A stretch of DNA of 37,831 nucleotides, taken from NCBI GenBank assembly GCA_002478045.1, contig DLLT01000045.1, forward strand, positions 6,144-43,974, written 5' to 3'. Within the stretch, counting starts at the first letter, position 1. Each line of letters opens with the position of its first letter. The notes below the pieces were generated by a model, which searched no databases, was not told the origin of the DNA, and saw only the letters and a program-made list of their open reading frames with translations. The stretch comes from Porphyromonadaceae bacterium UBA7555. Its GTDB lineage: Bacteria; Bacteroidota; Bacteroidia; Bacteroidales; Muribaculaceae. Positions 1 to 6,307 of this stretch are shown in pieces. A program made the position numbers and the translations under genes.

Positions 1-22
1 TTCTGAATATCCCTATAATAAA

Positions 23-58
23 AAAAGACCGCACGCGGACAAGGCGTGTCGGTCTTTT
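23..58 (-). terminator. Intrinsic terminator after the ferritin gene
   Basis: The arms AAAAGACCG (23-31) and CGGTCTTTT (50-58) pair, and GCACGC-type inner bases extend the stem with one bulge. Read on the minus strand the hairpin is followed by a run of seven T. It lies about 20 bases past the ferritin stop. The A-rich 5' side means it could work in both directions. Confidence 0.8.
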
Positions 59-80
59 GCGTTTAACCGGGAACTGCTTA

Positions 81-608
81 TCAGTTGTTCGAAGCGGCGG
101 CCAGGGGTGCGGGCACTACGTATACTCGTGCGGCCAATTCCTGATCGAGGGCATATAATGCCATTCCATCGTTGCCTATGAGGCGCAGACGATCAACGAT
201 CTGACGTGCATTGTTTTCCTCTTCGACTTGCTCGGATACAAACCAGTCAAGTTTGCCGCGTGTGGCGTAGTCGTGTTCGGCTTCGGCCAGAGCATACAGA
301 TTGTTGATGAGCGAGGTGACTGTCTGTTCATGTTTCAAGGTGTGCTCGAAGGCGGCCAGAGGTGTGTCCCAACTGTCGGGTACGGCTTCGATGGGCTGCA
401 GACGTACACGTCCACCGCGCGAGTTGAGGTAATTGATGAATATTTCGGCATGAGCTTGCTCCTCTTTGGTCTGAACGCGGAACCAGTTGGCGATGCCGGG
501 CAGTCCGGCGTACTCAAAGTTCATGGCCATGGCCAGATAGAGGTATGCCGACCAAAGCTCTTTGTTTATCTGAGTGTTGATTGCATCTTCGATGTTGTTG
601 TTAATCAT
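81..608 (-). CDS. ftnA: Non-heme bacterial ferritin
   Basis: Encodes a cytoplasmic iron-storage ferritin of 175 aa, the usual length for bacterial Ftn. It oxidises Fe(II) at a di-iron centre and stores the mineral inside a 24-subunit shell. The four-helix bundle is complete: Glu17 in helix A, the EEQAHAE segment (Glu50, His53) in helix B, LAEAEHDYAT in helix C and WFVSEQVEEE in helix D, so the ferroxidase ligands are present. The start at 608 (MINNNIEDAIN) matches the family; an in-frame extension to 692 adds hydrophobic residues not found in ferritins and was not used. The gene is a single unit ending in a strong terminator. No clear promoter box was recognised upstream. Confidence 0.95.
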   Translation of the reverse strand: MINNNIEDAINTQINKELWSAYLYLAMAMNFEYAGLPGIANWFRVQTKEEQAHAEIFINYLNSRGGRVRLQPIEAVPDSWDTPLAAFEHTLKHEQTVTSLINNLYALAEAEHDYATRGKLDWFVSEQVEEENNARQIVDRLRLIGNDGMALYALDQELAARVYVVPAPLAAASNN

Positions 609-723
609 AGCTGTATATATGAAATATGAAAAGTGAATAATATGCGTGTACTCTGATTTATACAACAAATGTCTCGGCAAAAAGAATGCCAATGACAGTT
701 TTTCGGTAGAATTGTCAGCCGAC

Positions 724-1440
724 TCAGCGCTTGTTGAGAAGTGATTGCAGGTATGGTGTGGAGCGTATTGCTATGGCTCGTTGTATGTAAGGTGTGGCAG
801 CATCGCGGTTGCCGCAGGTGATAAGATAAGCTGCCAAGTCCAACAGGGTGTCATAGTTGTCCGGGGCTAAGTCAAGGATGTGCCGCCAAATGTCGGCTGC
901 TTCGTCACCATCGCCGCAGAGCAGTGTGCCTCGCGCCTTGACGCGCAGGTATGACACGTTCTCCGGGAAGCCTTGTAGCATCTTGTCGGCGTAAGCCACC
1001 ATCTGCGGCCCGTCGTTACGATTGTCGTAGTATTCGAGTAGGCTGCGATCCACCATACGTGTCATCCAGGGGAAGTTGTCGCGTGCGCGTACCAACAGAT
1101 CCTGGTAGATGCTTGGATGTCCCAGCGCAAAGGCGCGTGTACGTATGCGTGAAAACAGCGTGTCGGCGTTCACCAAATTATCCATAGCATTGTGCACCAG
1201 CGACATGGCGGCGGTTGTGTCGCCGGCCAGTGTATTGCAGATCATCGCATCGGCGTATATGTCTGTGTCATCGGGCGTCCGGTCCAATATAAGCCAGTAT
1301 ATTGCGCTGGCGTTTAGCCATTCGCCTTGTGCGACATATCGTGCGGCCTTGGTGCGTAGCGCGTCTGTTTCGCCGGCCAAAGCGTACACGCACGCGAACA
1401 AGGCGCATATCGCGGTGAGGAGTACTTTGCGGATATTCAT
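724..1440 (-). CDS. Exported tetratricopeptide-repeat protein
   Basis: A 238-aa protein with an N-terminal signal peptide (MNIRKVLLTAICALFACVYALA) and then helical TPR-like repeats; the clearest are around residues 30-65 (WLNASAIYWLILDRTPDD) and 165-215 (AADIWRHILDLAPDNYDT). Repeats of this sort hold protein complexes together; no partner can be named. It is the last gene of a three-gene unit, starting 12 bases after the DUF4919 stop, so a periplasmic or envelope role shared with its neighbours is likely. No catalytic motif is visible. Confidence 0.75.
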   Translation of the reverse strand: MNIRKVLLTAICALFACVYALAGETDALRTKAARYVAQGEWLNASAIYWLILDRTPDDTDIYADAMICNTLAGDTTAAMSLVHNAMDNLVNADTLFSRIRTRAFALGHPSIYQDLLVRARDNFPWMTRMVDRSLLEYYDNRNDGPQMVAYADKMLQGFPENVSYLRVKARGTLLCGDGDEAADIWRHILDLAPDNYDTLLDLAAYLITCGNRDAATPYIQRAIAIRSTPYLQSLLNKR

Positions 1441-1452
1441 ATCGGTGCGTGG

Positions 1453-2196
1453 CTATTGACGCTCAAGTTCTTCGGGATGTTTGAGGTAGTATTGTTCGAG
1501 CATATGGTGTAGGTCGAAGTAATGGTCGCTTTCCTTGGGGTCTTTTTTGCCGACTTTGACGGTGACTTTTTCGTAGTAAGGCTCGACAAATTCGGAGTTA
1601 GTGACGGTGACTTGTGACCCGGAGAGGTTGAAGAAGTCGTATTCGTGTGTTTGATATGCTACGACCCAAGCACTATCGGGGTTGTCGCCTGTGCCTGATG
1701 ATGCTATGGTCAGTAGTAAGTTGTTGAGCTTGGATGCCCATATTCTGGCTATATTGACTTTGCCGAGGCTCTTGTAGGCGTATACCATATAATTGAGCTG
1801 ACGCAGATCCAGAGGGTTGTCGCCGAGGACTTTTTCGGCAACGCTGATTATGCGCTTGCATTCGCCCTTTGATAGATGGTCGCGTTTGAGGTAGATGGGG
1901 CCTAATTGTTTGACTTCGTTCTCAAACGGTGACGGGCGATATGGGTCGTAGTCCTCCTGAAATATGGCGCCGTAGTAGAAGTAGCGGTATTGTTCGGCAG
2001 TCATCGAGGTGTCGTTTTCGAAGAACCTATCCATAAGTCGAGGAAAATAGAACTGCGATGCGGGGTCGGTGGAGGCTTCTTTTATTTTGGCCATGTCGGG
2101 GTGGACGTGTGGCATACGCGGCCTTTGGGCGTATACCCCGAGGCCGACCATCATCGTGGCCGCGAATATGGTGAAGAGTGTCAGTATTCGATTCAT
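1453..2196 (-). CDS. DUF4919 family exported protein
   Basis: A 247-aa protein with a signal peptide (first ~23 residues, ending GVYAQ). The segment with FYFPRLMDRF and QYRYFYYGAIFQEDYDPY is typical of DUF4919, a Bacteroidetes family of unknown function. A helical stretch around residues 110-165 is TPR-like (LDLRQLNYMVYAYKSLGK). The end of the protein (DHYFDLHHMLEQYYLKHPEEL) is also conserved in family members I know. The gene starts 10 bases after the membrane-protein stop and is followed by the TPR gene, so the three are probably co-transcribed. The function is unknown. Confidence 0.8.
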   Translation of the reverse strand: MNRILTLFTIFAATMMVGLGVYAQRPRMPHVHPDMAKIKEASTDPASQFYFPRLMDRFFENDTSMTAEQYRYFYYGAIFQEDYDPYRPSPFENEVKQLGPIYLKRDHLSKGECKRIISVAEKVLGDNPLDLRQLNYMVYAYKSLGKVNIARIWASKLNNLLLTIASSGTGDNPDSAWVVAYQTHEYDFFNLSGSQVTVTNSEFVEPYYEKVTVKVGKKDPKESDHYFDLHHMLEQYYLKHPEELERQ

Positions 2197-2206
2197 ATCA
2201 GAGAGG

Positions 2207-2728
2207 TCATAGAGTGGTGAGTGTCAGCAGCCGCGCAAGTGCCATGCCGACAATTGTCATAGTGACGACGGCTGCGGCGCCGGTGCACAACAGCATATCC
2301 CAAAATGGTCGTGACGGGAATGGGTAGTGCTGCCGGGCATGCGTAATGATGCGCGAAAACGCCAACATCCCGAACACCGCGCCTATGGCAGCACCTAAAA
2401 TCAGCCCGGCCATGGTGTTGACTATTAGCCCGATGATGGCTCCGGTTAGCGTTCCGGTGACCACGAAGGGTCGTGCGTTGTCGCAGTCTTCGCTGTCGCG
2501 GCGGTCCGAGTAGGCAACTATGGTGGCTATTAGAGCTATAAAGCCCCATAGCACCATCTCGCTTATGTCCCATACGGCGGAGAGCCCGGTTCGACAAGTC
2601 CACATACCGATGTAGGCACACAGCGCCGCAGGCTTGCGGCGGAAGTACGCCAAGATTACGGCGGCGCTGAGCAGCAGTCCTGTCAGCACTACCATTATCG
2701 GGTCCATTGTCAATTGGGCGTTGTCCAT
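2207..2728 (-). CDS. Small integral membrane protein of unknown function
   Basis: About 173 aa with four or five hydrophobic helices, including a glycine/alanine-rich pair (TGAIIGLIVNTMAGLILGAA). I do not recognise the family. Two ATG starts are possible: 2728 (MDNAQLTMDP) and 2707 (MDPIMVVLTG). The seven residues between them are encoded by a TTGTCAATTG-type intergenic repeat, so 2707 may be the true start. Reading further upstream needs a TTG codon that overlaps the predicted promoter. It is the first gene of the unit with DUF4919 and the TPR protein. Confidence 0.6.
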   Translation of the reverse strand: MDNAQLTMDPIMVVLTGLLLSAAVILAYFRRKPAALCAYIGMWTCRTGLSAVWDISEMVLWGFIALIATIVAYSDRRDSEDCDNARPFVVTGTLTGAIIGLIVNTMAGLILGAAIGAVFGMLAFSRIITHARQHYPFPSRPFWDMLLCTGAAAVVTMTIVGMALARLLTLTTL

Positions 2729-2731
2729 TGC
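2701..2731. repeat. TTGTCAATTG-core repeat remnant
   Basis: Contains GTCCATTGTCAATTG followed six bases later by GTCCATTGC. The TTGTCAATTG core is the one duplicated at 16857-16915. Repeats with this core are familiar between Bacteroidetes genes. Here one may supply the first codons of the membrane-protein gene. Confidence 0.45.
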
Positions 2732-2767
2732 AAGTGGCGACGCTGCTATCTTTGGTGTCGCTATTGG

Positions 2768-2775
2768 CAAAGGTA
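2768..2775 (-). promoter_or_regulatory. Candidate -7 box (TACCTTTG)
   Basis: TACCTTTG on the minus strand fits the Bacteroidetes -7 consensus TAnnTTTG and lies about 40 bases before the ATG at 2728. I see no clean TTTG at -33, so support rests on the -7 box and its position. Confidence 0.4.
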
Positions 2776-2910
2776 ACAAAAATTCGGCGTAATGCCGCCG
2801 TGTGCGCTGTGCGTGCGCGTACTTTTATGAAAGTTTTGCACAACTGTTATCATATCTGAACGGTTGGGCGCGCTGTGCTACGGTAGCGTACGACGATGTG
2901 TGTGGGGTGG

Positions 2911-3852
2911 TTATTTGTCTGCCTTTTGCCCGGTTCGGGCGGCTTCGGCGTCCATATCGCGGCGCGATTTGGATTTGATGACGAGCCATACGCCGCCGAA
3001 TATCAGCGCGACGGCTATGGCTTGCTTCCAAGTAAATATGCACATGCCGGCTGCGAGGCTGACTGCAACGGCGACAATGGGCTGCACGTAATTGTAGACA
3101 CTGACCACGGTGGGACGCAGAACTTTCTGCGCCATCTGCATCAGCAAGTAAGCCAAATAGGTGGCGCATACTACTACAAAGGCTGTGCCGAGCCAAGCTT
3201 CGGTGCTGACGTTGCTCCAGTCGGTGTCCTTGACGTGTCCGAACAGGAACGGGGTGAGTAATAGTGTGGCCCATGTGAACATCCATTTGCTGACCGTGAT
3301 GGGCGAGTATCGCCGCAGGTAGTCGCGATATAAGGCGAGGTAGAGCGCAAACGAGAATTGGGCGAGTATGCACAGCAGGTCGCCGCGTACGTCTCCGGCA
3401 CGTGAGTCGTGAGCTGTAGCGGTGCCCAAAATCAGTATCAGAGCTCCGGCGCATCCTATGCCGACACCCACGGCTTTTTTGCCTGTAATGGGTTCGTTGA
3501 GGATGATGGCCGAGAGTATCATGGCAAAGATGGGCAGCGAGGTGGTCACGATGCTGGCATTGGAGGGCGAGGTGATACCAAGCCCTATGGTGAAGCAGCA
3601 CTGATTGCCGATAAGTCCGAGTATTCCGGCGCCGCTGAAGGCCAAAATGTCTTTCAGCGGCACGTGCTCGTGCTTGGTAAACAGCGATGTAAGCCAAAAT
3701 AGAATGGCGGCACCGCTGACGCGAAGAAGGACGAGGTTGATGCCGTCTATGCCGTTTTGCATTGTCACTTTCCCTATGGGCGCCATCAGTCCCCAGATGA
3801 TGCATGCGGCGAGTATGCAAAGATGAGCCGTGAGCGGTCGGTTGATGTTCAT
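2911..3852 (-). CDS. EamA/DMT-family permease
   Basis: A 313-aa inner-membrane protein with about ten hydrophobic helices in two EamA repeats. The first begins LCILAACIIWGLMAPIGK and the second begins near GDLLCILAQFSFALYLALYR. The drug/metabolite transporter superfamily exports small metabolites or amino acids; the substrate cannot be read from the sequence. Hallmarks include SPSNASIVTTSLPIF and the conserved ILNEPITGKKAVGVGIGCAGA. The C-terminus is short and charged (KSKSRRDMDAEAARTGQKAD), as expected on the cytoplasmic side. The gene appears to be transcribed alone from a promoter near 4000. Confidence 0.88.
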   Translation of the reverse strand: MNINRPLTAHLCILAACIIWGLMAPIGKVTMQNGIDGINLVLLRVSGAAILFWLTSLFTKHEHVPLKDILAFSGAGILGLIGNQCCFTIGLGITSPSNASIVTTSLPIFAMILSAIILNEPITGKKAVGVGIGCAGALILILGTATAHDSRAGDVRGDLLCILAQFSFALYLALYRDYLRRYSPITVSKWMFTWATLLLTPFLFGHVKDTDWSNVSTEAWLGTAFVVVCATYLAYLLMQMAQKVLRPTVVSVYNYVQPIVAVAVSLAAGMCIFTWKQAIAVALIFGGVWLVIKSKSRRDMDAEAARTGQKADK

Positions 3853-3995
3853 AATGTGATTGCTTGATATGTAGAATTAATATATGGGTTGTGTCAAAAT
3901 AGCGAATTGTTGGGAAGAAGCAATATATTGCACCCCTACAAGGTTTTCCCCGTTCTGATACAACCTCGCGTGGCTGTTTGCTGTTTTAGAATGCA

Positions 3996-4003
3996 CAAAG
4001 GTA
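3996..4003 (-). promoter_or_regulatory. Candidate -7 box for the EamA gene
   Basis: TACCTTTG on the minus strand, a full match to TAnnTTTG, about 145 bases before the EamA start. The -33 element is poor. Confidence 0.4.
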
Positions 4004-4160
4004 CGCTTTTATTTAGTCTTGCAGTAAACTTTTATAGAAAACTGTCATTGCTGTGATGGAATGCTGTGGGCATTTGTCGTTTTGGCGCACCTTTTGCTTG
4101 ATAACCTATAAAAGACTTGATGGTTATGAACAACAATAGATTGTATACTGCTGTAAATAT

Positions 4161-4189
4161 CACGTTCCTGAAATCAATAAAAGAACGTG
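4161..4189. repeat. Inverted repeat abutting the start of the small CxCxxC gene
   Basis: CACGTTC (4161-4167) and GAACGTG (4183-4189) are perfectly complementary around a 15-base A/T-rich loop. The second arm ends three bases before the ATG at 4193. In RNA it would place a weak hairpin over the ribosome landing site; as DNA it could be an operator. Confidence 0.4.
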
Positions 4190-4192
4190 ACG

Positions 4193-4486
4193 ATGGACAG
4201 AACATCAACTCGTGCGTGGCGATGCATTCAGAACAAACGCGTGTGGCGTAATCGTTTACGCCTGATTTTTCGAGCATTCTCTCCGGCATACCTTGATGAC
4301 CCCTCAACCGGGACTAAACGCAAGGCAGAAACATGGAAGGAGCTTCGCATGGTGAAGTGGTGTCAGGTGTATCGTACTACCGGCCAACCTTGTAGCTGTG
4401 AAATGTGTAGTGGCGAACGATACAATCGTATCGATTTCAAGAGAGACACCGAAAGAGTTGTTAGGGAAGAGCTCGAGATGAAATAA
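4193..4486 (+). CDS. Small conserved CxCxxC protein
   Basis: A 97-aa basic protein from ATG 4193; an in-frame GTG at 4187 is an alternative that overlaps an inverted repeat. The end of the protein carries YRTTGQPCSCEMCSGERYNR, in which CSCEMC could bind a metal such as zinc. The first part is rich in Arg and Trp (RAWRCIQNKRVWRNRLR). I recall similar small uncharacterised proteins with a (T/S)xxPCSCxMC...YNR signature in Bacteroidetes and other bacteria; no function is established. Basic charge plus a Cys cluster suggests nucleic-acid or ribosome contact, which is inference only. It is one of only four genes on the plus strand here and converges on hipA. Confidence 0.75.
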   Translation: MDRTSTRAWRCIQNKRVWRNRLRLIFRAFSPAYLDDPSTGTKRKAETWKELRMVKWCQVYRTTGQPCSCEMCSGERYNRIDFKRDTERVVREELEMK

Positions 4487-4490
4487 TCTG

Positions 4491-4542
4491 TATAATCTGC
4501 GACCGATATTTCGTTTTTTGGCGATATCGGTCGCAGATTATA
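4491..4542. terminator. 19-bp perfect inverted repeat between convergent genes
   Basis: TATAATCTGCGACCGATAT (4491-4509) pairs perfectly with 4524-4542 around a 14-base loop. It starts five bases after the small gene's stop and ends 29 bases before hipA's stop. No T-run follows on either strand, so it is not a textbook intrinsic terminator, but its place between two converging genes argues for a two-way transcription stop or an mRNA 3'-end stabiliser. Confidence 0.65.
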
Positions 4543-4571
4543 TATTCAGCCAACCAATTAATCGGCTTATT

Positions 4572-5822
4572 TCAAATCCACTTATCAAAATGGGGTGCGA
4601 ACATATCAATGTCGCGCTGAGGAAGTCCTTGTCTCCGGGCTTCATTGCGCCATGATCTCATTGCGGCCCTAACGTTATTGATAATATCCCGAGCTTTCTC
4701 GGAGGACAGCATATAGTCTCCTGCTGATTTCAAAAGAATATCAATGTTTGATTCGCTTGTGTTGCGGTTAATCAGTAGGCGCTGGAAGTCGGAGCGTGTA
4801 GGGTTGATATCGTATGCCGGTGAGAGTTCCCAGCCTTTGCGAGTCAAAAGAAAACCGTGATTGCGGAAGTGATCGTCGGAGTTGCCGACAATGATGTAGA
4901 ATGCTACTCGACGATATAATTCTTCAAGATTTTGTTCAACATTACTGCCGTGCTGAATAATGAAATCAACAATATCTGTATAGCCATAGCCTGTGGATGC
5001 ATTGTCTCCATCGGTTAGTCCGAGGAGGGTTAATGCGGATGCGAAATGTATTCGTTTGCCATCGGTCGTCCGATCAAATCGTTTTGAAATAAGAATATGG
5101 TACTCGTCACCGTCAATCGTGCGTGTTTCCGCAACATTCAATCCGGCTTTCCGACCCATTACATGACAGAAGTGTTCCCATTGAGCCACATCGTAATCGT
5201 CTTTTCGAGAAGGAAATTTAGCGACAGTCAGACTTCCATCCTCGTCAATGACAGACGCTTTGGGCCTGGCGCCTCCAAGTGATGTGCCCGGATGTAATAG
5301 TTGTATCAGCCACTTTTTTGAGGGTAACAATTGTTTTTCATCGCTGGCTTCAATCTTATGTGCAGCATACATAAGTTCTCTGACACTTGCTAATGGCGGG
5401 ACGCGAAGGCTTGCCTCACAGTTGATGAATTCGCCTGCGGGATTATAAGCAAATCTAAAACCACCCATACGCGAAGTATCATCGATACCTATAAGATAGT
5501 CGAAAGAAGAGAGATGTCGCGCGGCTCTTTTTTCATCGGCAGCGGCAATCTGTTCTCGCCTATTAAGCAATGTGCGCCCCCAGCGGTCGGGTATGGCATC
5601 GGAGAAGCATGCGAATATGCCTCGCTCGGGGCGCGTGTATTGGATTCCCGCAAAATTCTGTAAGTCACCACTGAGAAATATGTCTCCATACTTCGCAAGC
5701 CATTCCTTGTTAAAGGAAAACCCGTATGTTTCATTGCCGCGTACCGAATCGTAGGATAATTCGCCAATCAATAGAGGTTTATCAAGCCAATAAAAGTCGG
5801 CATATACAAATAGTTTCTGCAT
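4572..5822 (-). CDS. hipA: HipA-family toxin kinase
   Basis: A 416-aa type II toxin-antitoxin kinase. In characterised HipA proteins the kinase phosphorylates glutamyl-tRNA synthetase and stalls growth; related toxins use other targets, so the target here is unknown. The N-terminal HipA-couple domain is present (FSDAIPDRWGRTLL, residues 73-86). The glycine-rich loop is TSLGGARPK (180-188), with the serine equivalent to the autophosphorylated loop serine at 181. A lysine follows at 202 (AKFPS). The catalytic segment is GNSDDHFRN (313-321) and the metal-binding SPAYDINP (334-341), with Asp338. All are intact, so the kinase should be active. It starts three bases after the hipB stop. Base composition is more AT-rich than polA beside it, in keeping with an acquired module. 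Confidence 0.92.
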   Translation of the reverse strand: MQKLFVYADFYWLDKPLLIGELSYDSVRGNETYGFSFNKEWLAKYGDIFLSGDLQNFAGIQYTRPERGIFACFSDAIPDRWGRTLLNRREQIAAADEKRAARHLSSFDYLIGIDDTSRMGGFRFAYNPAGEFINCEASLRVPPLASVRELMYAAHKIEASDEKQLLPSKKWLIQLLHPGTSLGGARPKASVIDEDGSLTVAKFPSRKDDYDVAQWEHFCHVMGRKAGLNVAETRTIDGDEYHILISKRFDRTTDGKRIHFASALTLLGLTDGDNASTGYGYTDIVDFIIQHGSNVEQNLEELYRRVAFYIIVGNSDDHFRNHGFLLTRKGWELSPAYDINPTRSDFQRLLINRNTSESNIDILLKSAGDYMLSSEKARDIINNVRAAMRSWRNEARRQGLPQRDIDMFAPHFDKWI

Positions 5823-5825
5823 AGC

Positions 5826-6146
5826 TTAAACTTTTTTAGAGGCACGGGTGCGATGTTTGAGACAAAGATCTTGTAGGTTGCGTCCGAGCGTATCTTCTTT
5901 GGCAATTAGAAGAAGATCGTCATCAAGCTGAAGGACGTAAAGAACGCGGGCATATATGCCCATTGAGACGGTCGGCGAGCCTTTCTCAATGCGATTTATT
6001 GTTAGTGGTGAACAAGTGGCGCGTTCTGCAACTTGAGCAATCGAGAGGTTGCGTCGCAACCGAGCGAGCTTTATATGTTCACCCAAGATAGCCATCTTTT
6101 GCTCCAGCTTTCGGGGAAGCACAGTCCCCATTGTATTCTTAGCCAT
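5826..6146 (-). CDS. hipB: HipB-like XRE-family antitoxin
   Basis: A 106-aa DNA-binding antitoxin. The helix-turn-helix is in residues ~25-80 (LGEHIKLARLRRNLSIAQVA then CSPLTINRIEKGSPTVS). In this family HipB dimers bind operators in their own promoter and hold HipA inactive. The start was set at ATG 6146 (MAKNTMG); an upstream TTG is less likely. Another Met six residues in could also serve. The C-terminal tail (HRTRASKKV) is basic. The gene lies directly before hipA, the standard antitoxin-first order, and a palindrome sits just before it. Confidence 0.9.
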   Translation of the reverse strand: MAKNTMGTVLPRKLEQKMAILGEHIKLARLRRNLSIAQVAERATCSPLTINRIEKGSPTVSMGIYARVLYVLQLDDDLLLIAKEDTLGRNLQDLCLKHRTRASKKV

Positions 6147-6169
6147 ACTCAATATTACTTTTAATGCGG

Positions 6170-6193
6170 TAAAGTTAATAAAAATATTTATTA
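6170..6193 (-). promoter_or_regulatory. hipBA promoter with overlapping palindrome
   Basis: On the minus strand TAACTTTA (6170-6177) is one base off the TAnnTTTG -7 box. It touches a perfect palindrome, TAATAAA (6176-6182) and TTTATTA (6187-6193), with a four-base spacer. A palindrome at the -7 box 25-45 bases before hipB is what an autorepressing HipB operator would look like. Confidence 0.45.
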
Positions 6194-6307
6194 TATGATA
6201 TATTGAGTGTCTAAATAATTATATGGTCATTGGCGTATGGGCAAATTGCAGGGAGATTCAGCGCAGAATGTTTAGAGGTTTGCGGCGGCTGTCATCGCGC
6301 AGAAGTG

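Larger units (their letters stand above)
3853..4192. other. Intergenic region between EamA gene and small CxCxxC gene
   Basis: A divergent gap of about 340 bases. It holds a minus-strand -7 box at 3996-4003 and an inverted repeat at 4161-4189 next to the plus-strand start codon. Open frames here have no protein-like character. I see no RNA gene. Confidence 0.5.

Noticed and set aside
609..692. N-terminal extension of ferritin
   Set aside because: Adds 28 hydrophobic residues unknown in ferritins; the internal Met gives the family length.
4032..4307. Minus-strand 91-codon frame in the EamA-small protein gap
   Set aside because: Composition is not protein-like and it overlaps the better-supported plus-strand gene.
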